Assembly (NCBI RefSeq): GCF_000142805.1
Contig: NC_013079.1
Location: forward strand, 186,001-250,000
Direction of reading: 5' to 3'
Source of the DNA: Lachancea thermotolerans CBS 6340
Lineage: Eukaryota; Ascomycota; Saccharomycetes; Saccharomycetales; Saccharomycetaceae
Length of the DNA: 64,000 bases
The position numbers were made by a program, and so were the translations under genes. Under the pieces are notes generated by a model that saw only the letters and a list, made by a program, of their open reading frames with translations, did no database searches and was not told where the DNA came from. Positions 40,078-49,285 of the stretch are shown here, piece after piece; position 1 is the stretch's first letter; each line of letters starts with the position of its first letter.

Positions 40078-40247
40078 GCTCGCAGCCGCGAATCGACTGT
40101 TATGTATAAAAGAAAGACCCTTCCATGTGTTAAGGGCGCAAGTAGATCTAGAAAATAGAAAACTAAGACTATGTGCGCGCCACTAGCCTGTTGAAAAGGC
40201 TATGAATTCTTATATTAACTTTACTTTCGTATGTGCAGTTTCGCAGA

Positions 40248-41930
40248 CTAGTATTCATCCTTGCCGCTAATGATGACGTTGTCAATTTTCAGGATCATCC
40301 TACAAAGCTGTGTTGCCAGCAGGATTTGCTGTTTCTTGCCGATCAATGGATCCACGACGAACAGCTCCTTCATGTTATTGGAGTCGTTGGCGAGACAGTC
40401 CACGCCGGTTGTAGAAGTCTTGTTTTTTATCTGAGTGCTCTTCAAGAGGGCTAGAGTTTCGATTGGATCCAGGCCTGAGTTCTCGGCGAGGAGCATGGGT
40501 ATCGTGTCAAGCGCTTGAGAGAAGGCGCGGAATGCATATTGGTCAATACCGTGCTGCTTGTCAGCCTCTTCGGAAACAGCAACGGACATGGTAACCTCTG
40601 CCGCACCACCGCCGTATACGACTCTGGAGTCTCTAACAAGGTTTCTAACAACACACAGGGAATCGTGCAAAGCTCTCTTGGCCTCGTCGACGATCATCTT
40701 GTTAGAGCCTCTGATGAAGCATGTGACAGTCTTGGAGTTGGAGCACTCTTCGATGACTAGCATGCGGTCCTTCGTGGTGCCGAACTCAACCTCGCGGATT
40801 CTTCCGCAGGTGCCGAGTTTTTCTGGAGACAGGTCTTGGAAGCGGGGAACGATGCGGCCCTTGGTGGCGATCGCAATCAGCTCAAGTTCCTGGCCGCCAA
40901 CCCATCTTACGGCGGGTAGGCCGTTTTGTAGCAAAAGGTGGTTGGCCTCGTCGTCAAACCCCCACTGGCAAATGGCCACGTCGGCTCCGGCGTTCTTGAC
41001 GTATTCGATCATCTCTTTAAATTTATCCTGTTCGTAAGATTGAAGTTTCTGGTACTCCTCCACGGTGGAAATGTCCAGCTTGTGCTTGGTCTTTGGCTTG
41101 GGTGGCTCAAAGGGGCAGGTGAGAATGGCCAGCTTGACGCCATCGTGGCCCTCCTTGGCAGTGACGGTTTTAGGCATCTGAGGGTGGGAGAAGTCCTTGT
41201 CTAGCACAACGCCCTTGATGAGCTTGGAGTCCTGCAGCGCGCCGCCGACGCGGCCCTCCAGCTTGATGAGGTCGAAGTCGACGTCCTTTCTGTCGAGGTC
41301 CATGACGCTGGTGACGGCGTCAACGGCCATTTGTGCAAATTTGTCGTGGTCCTTAGAGACAATCTTGGAGCCCAGCGAGGTCTTGGCCGCTTTGAAGAGG
41401 TAGTCGTGGAACGAGGCGCTGTCGTGGGCAATATCGTCGGCCTGGGAGTCCAGGTGCGACACCGCGACCTTGGCGGCCTCGTCGAAGCCGTTGGCGATCT
41501 TGATGGGGTGAATGCCCTTCTCAATCAGCTCCAGGGCCTGGTCGAGCAGCGCGCTGGCCAGCACGACCACGCCGGTTGTGCCGTCGCCGACCTCGTCATC
41601 CTGCGACTTGGACAGCTGCACCAGAAGCTTGGCGATCTCGTTGTCGAGCTCCATCTGCGACAGAATGGTAGCGCCATCGTTGGTGATGGTGATCTCGCCG
41701 TCCGGCGAGATGAGGATCTTGTCGAGCCCGCGGGGCCCCAGGGACGTCTTGATGATGGACGCCACGGAGCGCGCCGCGAGGATGTGCGACTTCTTGGCCT
41801 CCAGACCGTGCTGTCTCTGCTTGGTACCCTGATCTTTCACGATGATGAACGGTCTGCCCATCTCGTCCTGGGCCACGATGGCGTTGGACATGTCGGGCAT
41901 CTGCATGCCCTGAGGTTGCATCTGAGCCAT
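40248..41930 (-). CDS. CCT5: Chaperonin TRiC/CCT subunit epsilon
   Basis: The protein has 560 residues (S. cerevisiae 562). It is a group II chaperonin subunit with the nucleotide-binding motifs [12 protein letters not shown] and [15 protein letters not shown], the apical domain in the middle, and the C-terminal [20 protein letters not shown] block specific to epsilon. It is one of eight subunits of the cytosolic ring that folds actin and tubulin. The first exon-like half is GC-rich with strongly biased codons. It is convergent with ARP3. Confidence 0.97.
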   Translation of the reverse strand: MAQMQPQGMQMPDMSNAIVAQDEMGRPFIIVKDQGTKQRQHGLEAKKSHILAARSVASIIKTSLGPRGLDKILISPDGEITITNDGATILSQMELDNEIAKLLVQLSKSQDDEVGDGTTGVVVLASALLDQALELIEKGIHPIKIANGFDEAAKVAVSHLDSQADDIAHDSASFHDYLFKAAKTSLGSKIVSKDHDKFAQMAVDAVTSVMDLDRKDVDFDLIKLEGRVGGALQDSKLIKGVVLDKDFSHPQMPKTVTAKEGHDGVKLAILTCPFEPPKPKTKHKLDISTVEEYQKLQSYEQDKFKEMIEYVKNAGADVAICQWGFDDEANHLLLQNGLPAVRWVGGQELELIAIATKGRIVPRFQDLSPEKLGTCGRIREVEFGTTKDRMLVIEECSNSKTVTCFIRGSNKMIVDEAKRALHDSLCVVRNLVRDSRVVYGGGAAEVTMSVAVSEEADKQHGIDQYAFRAFSQALDTIPMLLAENSGLDPIETLALLKSTQIKNKTSTTGVDCLANDSNNMKELFVVDPLIGKKQQILLATQLCRMILKIDNVIISGKDEY

Positions 41931-42166
41931 TGCGTCGCTGTTACGGGGGTTTGGTGGGTGTGGAGCGATGCGCTTTGGGATCGACGGCTAGAAGATGTAC
42001 GCGCTACAAGTGGTAAAATTTTGCCACCTGGATGGAAGAGAGCTGGAGGGAGGGACGATGTTCGTGTGCAGTGATTATCTATATGAGTACATACGTTGGC
42101 ACGCGGCCAGGCGAGAGGGCCCGTAATGTACAGGGTTTATGGCGGGCCTCGCGCGCGGGAGCGCGC

Positions 42167-42544
42167 TCAGTTGTTGGTACGGAAGCGGTAGCCGCAGGAG
42201 GTGCAGGTGTAGAAGACGGTGGCACCTTCGTCGGCGGACCGCAGCTGGAGGGTGTGGTAATGCATCTCGTCGTTGCCGCACTGCGGGCACTTTTCGCGGA
42301 TGGTGGCGCCCTCCTCGAGCTCGTCTTTCTTGAGAGAGGTCTTGACGACGGACTTTTTGGAGCGCAGCGCGGAGGGGAACGCGTCGTCGGCGGTGGAGGT
42401 GACGACGCGCAAGTTGGAGAACTTTGCCTTGGCGTACTCGGCGCCGCACTGGGCGCACTCGAGCTGGGCGCCCTCGACGGCGGAGGGGTTGTCGAGAAGG
42501 TTACCGCACTCGGCGCAGAATATCAGGGAACCGACTACGGACAT
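42167..42544 (-). CDS. RPA12: RNA polymerase I subunit A12.2
   Basis: The protein has 125 residues, the same as S. cerevisiae Rpa12. The N-terminal zinc ribbon (C10/C13 and C33/C36, in FCAECGN and ECAQCGA) anchors it to Pol I. The C-terminal TFIIS-like ribbon (CPQCGNDEMHYHTLQLRSADEG...CTSCGYRF) carries the acidic RSADEG hairpin used for RNA cleavage. It is needed for transcript cleavage and termination of rRNA synthesis. PAC/RRPE elements lie immediately upstream. Confidence 0.96.
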   Translation of the reverse strand: MSVVGSLIFCAECGNLLDNPSAVEGAQLECAQCGAEYAKAKFSNLRVVTSTADDAFPSALRSKKSVVKTSLKKDELEEGATIREKCPQCGNDEMHYHTLQLRSADEGATVFYTCTSCGYRFRTNN

Positions 42545-42602
42545 TGGTGTGTGGAGCGGGCGTGGGGGACGGTGGTGATGGGGGCGCGATGGGCAGAGAC
42601 GA

Positions 42603-42650
42603 GATGAGATGAGATGAGATGGGGCCGGCGACGACGAGCGTAAATTTTTC
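42603..42650 (-). promoter_or_regulatory. Tandem PAC core (GATGAG x3) plus RRPE upstream of RPA12
   Basis: A GAGAT pentamer repeat creates three GATGAG PAC cores (42603, 42608, 42613), followed by TAAATTTTTC (42641-42650), an RRPE-like element. They lie 60-105 bp before the RPA12 ATG. PAC was originally named for RNA polymerase A and C subunit promoters. Confidence 0.65.
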
Positions 42651-42657
42651 GATGTGT

Positions 42658-42880
42658 CACGTGGAGCGCTCGGCTATCCCACGTGATGAGATTGTTTCTC
42701 AGCACGTGATGCTTTCTCGACCGTGTCACGTGGCCGGTTTCCAGCCCCGCGGATCTGCGGCGCATCCATATCACGTGCCCGCGCAAGGGTATTCTGTCTT
42801 TGCGCTCGCGGCGCATAGAGCTTCCGGCCCGCGCGCATGCACTCGCATGCGCTCGCACGCGTCCGCGCACGCCTCACGTG
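42658..42880. promoter_or_regulatory. Cluster of six CACGTG E-boxes
   Basis: Perfect CACGTG palindromes lie at 42658, 42680, 42703, 42727, 42772 and 42875. Most have a flanking T or A (TCACGTG, CACGTGA), the context favoured by Cbf1. The first four are spaced 22-24 bp, about two helical turns, which places them on one face of the DNA. Confidence 0.75.
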
Positions 42881-43703
42881 TCGTTCCGCGGAGTTCGGCG
42901 TCATCCCGTACGCTCGGGCGTTCCTGCCCCCTTCTGGCAAGCACCTGCACCGAAGCATGCATACGTCGTGCAGAGCATCGCCGACGGAGCGTGTTCCTTG
43001 TGAAGCTCCGTCACCACGAGCGGCGTTCGGCGGCAACCGTTCGCGCGGGAAAAAAAAACGCCGGCGGCCCAGATCCACCCTAGTGCGCGCCGCGCAGCTT
43101 CGAGACACTGGGCCGGTACGGCCGTGACACGGCCGTAACGGTTCGAGGGCGGGCCTAGGCCCGCCCAATCTCCGGGAGATTTCCGAGCCAGACGCCGCTG
43201 TCGGCGCCGCTGCCTCTCCTTCCTCTGCTTCCTTTCACCGCTAGCGCTCCGCTTTTCGCGCCCATGCGCGCCTATTGTCTGCGCCTCCCACTGCTGCATA
43301 ACAACCCCTCGACACGCGCTTTTCGCCTTGTTCTCCATGTGCCTTCTCGCCCGCTTCTCGCCCGCTTCTCGCCCGATTCTCGCGCTCTAACAAGCGTTTC
43401 ACACACCTTAAGCCACAGCCCCGTTTCGTCTCCATTCTATGCCGTGCTTAGGCCTCCTGCTGACAAACGACGCGCCTGCCTAACAACGGCAGCATGAGAC
43501 ACAATGTTTGTTTCAGGACCATTCCTTCCACATTCTCTGCATCCATCTGCAACCAGCAGCTCTTCGAGTTCTGACACACGCCCGGGGGAAAGACCCCAAA
43601 CCTTATCTGGGTGCACAAGAGGGCGTGCCGGATGGCGCGGGATCGCCGTCATGCACAAGTCACGCGGGCAAGCGCCTCTGTCGGGCCGCAGGGCTAGTAT
43701 GAC

Positions 43704-43747
43704 GTAAGCGCGCATTCGCACGCATTCGCGCGCTGACGCGCGCTTAC
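43704..43747. repeat. Inverted repeat GTAAGCGCGC/GCGCGCTTAC
   Basis: Perfect 10-bp arms (43704-43713 and 43738-43747) flank a 24-nt GC-rich spacer that contains a partial direct repeat CGCATTCG. Confidence 0.7.
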
Positions 43748-43927
43748 CAGCGGGCACTCACAGACGCGTCCGCACGGCCCCGTGCTGCGCAATGCTTATC
43801 CCGCGGACGTGGGCCCTTCGATGTTGTCCGTCGAGGAAAAAGCACGCTTCAAGCGGTGTTTTCCTTTTGTCGCTTTTCGGTCCCGTTTGCCCCGGCCGTT
43901 GCGCTGCGCTGCGCGAGCGCAACTGGG

Positions 43928-43936
43928 TATATAAAA
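43928..43936 (+). promoter_or_regulatory. TATA box of the MNN4-like gene at 44316
   Basis: TATATAAAA is a perfect TATA element about 380 bp before the ATG. No ATG occurs on the plus strand between it and 44316. Confidence 0.65.
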
Positions 43937-44315
43937 CCGAGCGAGCTCGGAATCAAGCAGGGTCTTGCGGAAGCGCCGCGACCCTGTCCACAGTAAGCAT
44001 TGCCTGTCGCGTACATAGCTTGCCTCGCATAGATACTTATAAGCTCGTGTGCATTCAGAGGTTCCGGGATTGATTCAGAACCGCAACCACAGCTTGGAAT
44101 TCTTGCAGGTTGTCTTGCACGGGGAATTCCATCTACCTAACTTCGTTTCTGTTCTTTGGCCGGAGCGTTGTTACAGAGGAAGAACACGCACACATCCAGG
44201 CTACAGGCGCTGCAGTTGATACCAGAATCGCTACACGCGCGCCGCTGCTAAGGTTGAGCCCTACACTGCCGGGTGCTCGCTAGTCTTGCAGCGTTTTTTT
44301 ATTTTCTTATAAGGG

Positions 44316-47300
44316 ATGAGAACACAATTAGGCAGAAACAGCCGGAGGCTGATCACGCTCCTGCTGGTAACGGTGCTGGCGGAGGTGGTATACATCGTGG
44401 TTTCCGTGGTGCTGGTGGAAGATGGCCGCGAAGCAGGGATCGCAGGGCTCGCGCGCGGCGTTAGCGGCGGCGTCGGCGCCGGCGCCAGCCGCCTGGAGCG
44501 GTGGTTGCTGGGCGGTTCCGCCGCGGTGTTCCGCGCAGACCCCAACCGCATGTTGCCGGGGCTGACGTCTGGGAGCCGAGTTCGGCTCCCGGACCGCGAC
44601 GTCGAGTACGTGGTGCGTGGGCTGCGACGCAGCAGCGACGGCGACGGCGACAGTGGCAAGGCCTCGGCCGCGCCATCCGCGAGCGACCTCGTGAACTTCT
44701 ACCGCGCCTGGAAGTTCGACACGGCGGTGCGCTACGTGCTGCCGTGCTCCGCCGCGCAGACGCTGTTTGGGCGGCTCCAGCGGCCGGTGGAGAACCTGGA
44801 GACGCTGTTCATAGGAGCCGGCGAAGCGGCCGAGGGCCCGGCCGAGCCCGCGGTGAAGGCCGGAGGTGAGGCCGGAGATAATCATGTCACCGGAGACGGC
44901 GCAGCCGCCGAGGGCCGCAACCTCCAGTTCCCGCTGCGCTCCTACAACTACGACCCGCGGCTCGCCACCGCCGTGTACTACGACGAGCTGCTGAACCATC
45001 TGGAGCACCAGGAAGTCCATGACGCAGAGTCGCTCTTCGCCAACCTCAGCGTGCCTTTCAACTGGTACGACTGGACTAACTCGCAGCTCCTTAACGGGTT
45101 CATCGACCTGCCGCCCGCGGAAAAGCCCGCCTGCGACATGATCGTGCGCAAATACTACCCCGCCGACAAGGTGCTCGCGTTCGAGCGCCGGTTCGGCTAC
45201 AAGCTCTTCGAGGAGGACCGCGCGCGCGGCCTGGGCGCGGCCAAGTTCGACAGCGTGTCTGCGTTCTCGCACTCCACGCCGCGGCTACCGCGGCCCGAGG
45301 AGCTGTGCGACTCGGATCAGGCCAATGCGCTGCTGCCGGGGTTCCGCATGCTCAAGCCGCTCAACTTCTCGCGGCCCGAGCTCTACGGGCTGCAGGCACG
45401 CGCCACGCTCATGACTACCGCGGAGCCCCCCAACTCCATCACGTTTCTTAACCGGAACGGCTCCACGCTGCAGGTCGAGGTCGACGCAGGCGCGCCGCTG
45501 GACTCTGCGGGCGTGCCACGCGGGCTGCTGTTCAACGGCCTGCTGCGCAACTACCTTCGCCGCAACGTGCCCTCGTACCCGGAGTTTCCGGCCCGCGACA
45601 TCGAGTTCGACAACATCCAGAAGTTCAAGGCCCTGAAAGAGCTCGTGACCAAATCTCTGACGCGGCCATCCACCGCGTCTGCGGAACCAGCAGAGCCCAC
45701 AGAACCCGTTCAGCCCACCGAGATGCCTTATCTCATCGAGATGAGCAACGACGAGTTTGAGTTCGACGCCAAGGCCAAGATCCGCGAGCTTGAGGCTCTC
45801 GAGACCCGCACACGCCACCAGCAGTCATATTTGGAGTCCCTCAAGTTCTCCATCAACACCCATCCAATGCATCTTGCCAAGTACTTCAATGAGGCCTCTT
45901 CTGTCTCCGACTACGTCCACTTGGGCCACCACTTCGACGCCCGTTTCTTCAGGGGTGGGGTCGAACACACCGACATGCGCGCCCGTCTGGACGCTCTGGT
46001 CCGCGCCTGGCTCAACTTTGTGCATTCCAACGGCCTCAACTCCTGGCTGTCCCACGGCACCATGTATGGGTGGCTCTACGACGGTCTGGCTTTCCCCTGG
46101 GACGGCGACCACGACATGCAAATGCCCATCGTCCACCTGAACAAGCTGGCCGAGAAGTTCAATCAGACGCTGATCGTCGAGGACCCCGAAGTGGGCAATG
46201 GCCGCTTCTTCCTGGACGTAACCAGCTCCATCACCAGTAGAATCCACGGCAACAACAACAACAACATTGATGCCCGGTTCATCGACGTTGACTCTGGTCT
46301 TTACGTCGACATTACAGGTCTGTCGGTGTCCTCCGACGGCGCCAACAAGCGCTTCGACCCTCTGATCAAGAACTTCACTACGCAAAACAACATCTCCAGC
46401 CTCACCCACTTCAAGGATCCCAACCTTGTCGAGGGTATTACCGGCCTATCGTACGACGAAATGGTCAAGGCTGAGACGAAGCAATACGGAAACTTCACCA
46501 AGCAGCGCGAGCATGTCCTGAAGTCGTACTTTAACACTGTTAACTCGAGGCAGAACGGAAAAGATAAGGAATCTCCTGATTACCGCTACAATATCAACAA
46601 GCACATCCAGGTCTACAACTGCCGCAACAACCACTACAACCATCTGTCGGAGCTGTCGCCCTTGAGACTCACGTTCTTCCACGGTGCCAAGGCATACGTA
46701 CCCAACCGCGTGATCCAGATCTTGAAAAACGAGTACCATGCCCCCAGCAACTACTCCTATATTGAGTTTCAGGGCCGCTCGTTTGTGCCTGAGTTTCGTC
46801 TGTGGATTGGCAAGGGCGGACTGGAACGGATGGCGCAGGGCGCCGGAGTCCCCACCCGCGTCGATACCGACCATCTCAAAAACTTAGACTTCCCTGAAAC
46901 CGCGTCGCTCTTCCAGAACGCCGCGGTTCTTGCCGACTCCGAGATCGAGGAGTTTTTCAGTCTTGCCACGAATACCTTCCACATGTCTATATTCCGCCAA
47001 AAGGAGCTTGAACTGACCTACGACGAGTCCCGCTCGCCCGACCAGAAGGTGGAGGCTCTACGCGGGTTCGTCAGTAACAGAGCCTTCACAGGCGGCTACA
47101 AAGACCCCTTCCAGCAGCGTCTGGAGACTGTCGTCTGGTATAACCTTCTCGACCGGAGCACCATCTCATACAAGCAGCTAGATCGCGAGCTGAAAAAAGC
47201 GCATCTAGAGAACTCAGACAAGCTACTCGAGCTCAATGATCTCATGATCCGCCGCGAGTTCGATTGGGCCAGAGAGGCTGGCTACCAATATCCACCCAGC

Positions 47301-47414
47301 GACTTGGACTTCAATAATCTGGGAAGCCGTTTCTTCGCGATAGGCGAGAACAGCCACAACCAAATTTTTGATGCCGACCCGCCCGAGCTGGTCCAAGAGT
47401 GGACCACTATTTAG
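44316..47414 (+). CDS. MNN4-like mannosylphosphorylation factor (LicD family), copy between RPA12 and NTA1
   Basis: The 1032-residue type II membrane protein has a short basic N-tail, a signal anchor (about residues 12-35) and a lumenal LicD-type domain. The core block LSHGTMYGWLYDGLAFPWDGDHDMQMPI ends with the putative metal/catalytic D596-x-D598-x-D600 motif (split here as HGTMYG and WDGDHDMQMP). DARFIDVDSGLYVDITG follows. S. cerevisiae Mnn4 stimulates mannosylphosphate addition to N-glycans in the Golgi. The Lys/Glu tail of S. cerevisiae Mnn4 is absent. The first half is very GC-rich and contains a Glu/Pro/Thr linker near 455-470. S. cerevisiae has no gene at this exact position (between RPA12 and NTA1). 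Confidence 0.88.
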   Translation: MRTQLGRNSRRLITLLLVTVLAEVVYIVVSVVLVEDGREAGIAGLARGVSGGVGAGASRLERWLLGGSAAVFRADPNRMLPGLTSGSRVRLPDRDVEYVVRGLRRSSDGDGDSGKASAAPSASDLVNFYRAWKFDTAVRYVLPCSAAQTLFGRLQRPVENLETLFIGAGEAAEGPAEPAVKAGGEAGDNHVTGDGAAAEGRNLQFPLRSYNYDPRLATAVYYDELLNHLEHQEVHDAESLFANLSVPFNWYDWTNSQLLNGFIDLPPAEKPACDMIVRKYYPADKVLAFERRFGYKLFEEDRARGLGAAKFDSVSAFSHSTPRLPRPEELCDSDQANALLPGFRMLKPLNFSRPELYGLQARATLMTTAEPPNSITFLNRNGSTLQVEVDAGAPLDSAGVPRGLLFNGLLRNYLRRNVPSYPEFPARDIEFDNIQKFKALKELVTKSLTRPSTASAEPAEPTEPVQPTEMPYLIEMSNDEFEFDAKAKIRELEALETRTRHQQSYLESLKFSINTHPMHLAKYFNEASSVSDYVHLGHHFDARFFRGGVEHTDMRARLDALVRAWLNFVHSNGLNSWLSHGTMYGWLYDGLAFPWDGDHDMQMPIVHLNKLAEKFNQTLIVEDPEVGNGRFFLDVTSSITSRIHGNNNNNIDARFIDVDSGLYVDITGLSVSSDGANKRFDPLIKNFTTQNNISSLTHFKDPNLVEGITGLSYDEMVKAETKQYGNFTKQREHVLKSYFNTVNSRQNGKDKESPDYRYNINKHIQVYNCRNNHYNHLSELSPLRLTFFHGAKAYVPNRVIQILKNEYHAPSNYSYIEFQGRSFVPEFRLWIGKGGLERMAQGAGVPTRVDTDHLKNLDFPETASLFQNAAVLADSEIEEFFSLATNTFHMSIFRQKELELTYDESRSPDQKVEALRGFVSNRAFTGGYKDPFQQRLETVVWYNLLDRSTISYKQLDRELKKAHLENSDKLLELNDLMIRREFDWAREAGYQYPPSDLDFNNLGSRFFAIGENSHNQIFDADPPELVQEWTTI

Positions 47415-47982
47415 CGGATCGTGCCTCGGCTCGCATACGCAATGTGCATAGAACCTCCCGAAAAAAATCCGTTGCTATTCCATGTCCCCTCATAACATAT
47501 CTAGAGAGTTACAGGGCAATAATCACCTGAAATAATGAAGTAGAAAACCTAATATTATACGCATATCCTTTCGCACGCGAAATTCCCTCTATTCTGGGCC
47601 CATTGGAGGCGCAGCGCCACCTTTCGCTTCGAGAGATCTATCTGGAGCTCTCGGCCGCGGGCCTCGCCCGGAATTCTCGTCATTCCCGGAAGCTTGGCGC
47701 GCTGTGAATTCTAGATCCACACTTTAAAAGAAGCCATTCTCGGAGTCTTACCAATATGCATTGTTCCTGCATGTTCTTGGCATAGTCACAGCAGTGCCTA
47801 CATGCCCGCCGTATGCACGCAAGTCTCGTGTTCAGCCAGAAAGATAAACCAAGTTTTTTCAAAACTCTTTTTGCTGCACCCACAATTTGATAAACGATTA
47901 GACTAAAGCAAGTCATCGAGCCTCTCCCTGGAACGAGACAGCGTTGAAGGGGACTTGGTCTGGACTGTTTGCGAAAACCAAT
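47415..47982. promoter_or_regulatory. Intergenic region MNN4-like/NTA1
   Basis: These 568 bases have a GC-rich stretch at about 47600-47700. The frame upstream of the NTA1 ATG is open only from a TTG at 47944. No RNA gene is recognised. Confidence 0.45.
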
Positions 47983-49230
47983 ATGGGATTGAAAAGGCTA
48001 ACGGTGAATTTGCGCATTGCTGTTGTGCAGTTAAACCCGCAGATAGGGCATCTCGAGGAAACGGTTGTACGGGCCCACTCGCTGGTGCGCCGTGTGGAAC
48101 GATACCAGCCAGATATTGTAGTCTTCCCTGAGTTCGCGCTGTCAGGCTACAGCTTCCACTCGCGCGCGGAAATCAGCGCCCATCTGTGCAGGCCACAGGA
48201 AGGCCCGGCATGGGAGTTCTGCCAGCAGATCTCGCGAAAGCTGTCATGTGTTACGGTCATGGGGTACCCAGAGCGTGGCGACAACCAGCAGGCGTACAAC
48301 TCGGCCCTGGTCGTTGATGAGGAGGGCAAGCTCGCCTTCAACTACCGCAAGTCCTTCCTTTACGACACCGACGAGGAATGGCAGTGTGCCGAAAATCCAG
48401 CCGGCTTTCAAGCATTCGAGCTCCCCTTGAAGGGTAAGGCACGTGATCATGATGGGCACGTGCACGACGTTAAGCTCCGGAGTGCCATTGGCATCTGCAT
48501 GGACCTGAGCCCCTACAAGTTCAAGGCGCCATTCCAAGAATGCGAGTTCTCAACCTACCAGCTGGAGCACGGCACGGAGCTGCTCATTGTCCCCATGGCC
48601 TGGCTGCACGCCTCCTCGGTTACTCGCGATACGGCAGACCCCGCTACGGGGAAAGCCGAGATTGCGAGGACTATGGACCAGCTCGGGCTTCCGTTGCATG
48701 GATCCCAGAACCAATTCCAGGTGAACATTAAACTCCGGGATGGTACTTGCGAAGAAGAATGTCCCGGTAATGGTACTCTCACCTCTGCTCCATCTGACGC
48801 TGGCGTCGCCTCGTCCTACTCGGACCTAAGCCGCCCTGATCAGCAGAACTTGGATTACTGGACTATTCGTTTTATGCCATTTCTTGCATGCAAGTGGCGC
48901 GAAAACTGGTTTGTCGAAAAAGCTTTGAAGCCCATTTTGGCGAAATTCAAAGGCAGTAGGTTCACCTATCTCGGTAGCTCGCTGAAAGCGCCATGGCTTT
49001 TCGAGAACAAGAATGCGCTGCTAGTTCTTTGTAATCGCTGCGGTGCCGAGGATGGAGCTACAGTGTATGCTGGTTCTTCCGGGTTTTTGAAGTTCAACGG
49101 GCAGTACGGCAATGAAGAGGAAATTTTGAATTCTTCGAATAGAAGCGTTGAGCTCCTGGGAAACCTTGGAAAGGGTTACGAGGGAGTCATCGTTCGCGAT
49201 GTGAGCTTTGAAATCGAAAGGGACTTGTAG
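47983..49230 (+). CDS. NTA1: N-terminal amidase of the Arg/N-degron pathway
   Basis: The ATG at 47983 gives 415 residues (S. cerevisiae Nta1 457). This nitrilase-superfamily enzyme has a visible Glu-Lys-Cys triad: E50 in VVFPEFALSGY, K123 in NYRKSFLYD and C172 in IGICMDLSPYKF. It deamidates N-terminal Asn and Gln to Asp and Glu, creating secondary degrons for Ate1 arginylation. The N-terminus MGLKRLTVNLRIAVVQLN lacks the longer leader seen in some relatives. It lies between the two MNN4-like genes and its stop is 55 bp from the convergent one. Confidence 0.94.
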   Translation: MGLKRLTVNLRIAVVQLNPQIGHLEETVVRAHSLVRRVERYQPDIVVFPEFALSGYSFHSRAEISAHLCRPQEGPAWEFCQQISRKLSCVTVMGYPERGDNQQAYNSALVVDEEGKLAFNYRKSFLYDTDEEWQCAENPAGFQAFELPLKGKARDHDGHVHDVKLRSAIGICMDLSPYKFKAPFQECEFSTYQLEHGTELLIVPMAWLHASSVTRDTADPATGKAEIARTMDQLGLPLHGSQNQFQVNIKLRDGTCEEECPGNGTLTSAPSDAGVASSYSDLSRPDQQNLDYWTIRFMPFLACKWRENWFVEKALKPILAKFKGSRFTYLGSSLKAPWLFENKNALLVLCNRCGAEDGATVYAGSSGFLKFNGQYGNEEEILNSSNRSVELLGNLGKGYEGVIVRDVSFEIERDL

Positions 49231-49285
49231 CTGTACTTCCGTCTTATACAAAATTTATTAAAGCGAATAGTTCTTGAGTGCCGAC

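Larger units (their letters stand above)
42545..44315. promoter_or_regulatory. Long GC-rich divergent intergenic region RPA12/MNN4-like gene
   Basis: This 1.77-kb region, the longest gene-free stretch in the window, holds tandem PAC and RRPE elements (42603-42650) and six CACGTG boxes (42658-42880). An alternating purine/pyrimidine GC-rich stretch runs 42828-42873, a 10-bp inverted repeat spans 43704-43747, and a TATA box lies at 43928. From there a leader without any ATG runs to the next gene. Many overlapping ORFs occur on both strands, as expected of GC-rich DNA, and none has homology I recognise. Confidence 0.6.

Noticed and set aside
42545-44280. Many short ORFs (60-160 codons) in the GC-rich intergenic region
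   Set aside because: They overlap on both strands in all frames, as expected from few stop codons in GC-rich DNA; none shows a domain.
44328-45272. 314-codon antisense ORF over the MNN4-like gene
   Set aside because: GC-rich DNA with GC3-biased codons creates long antisense frames; the sense frame has clear family motifs.
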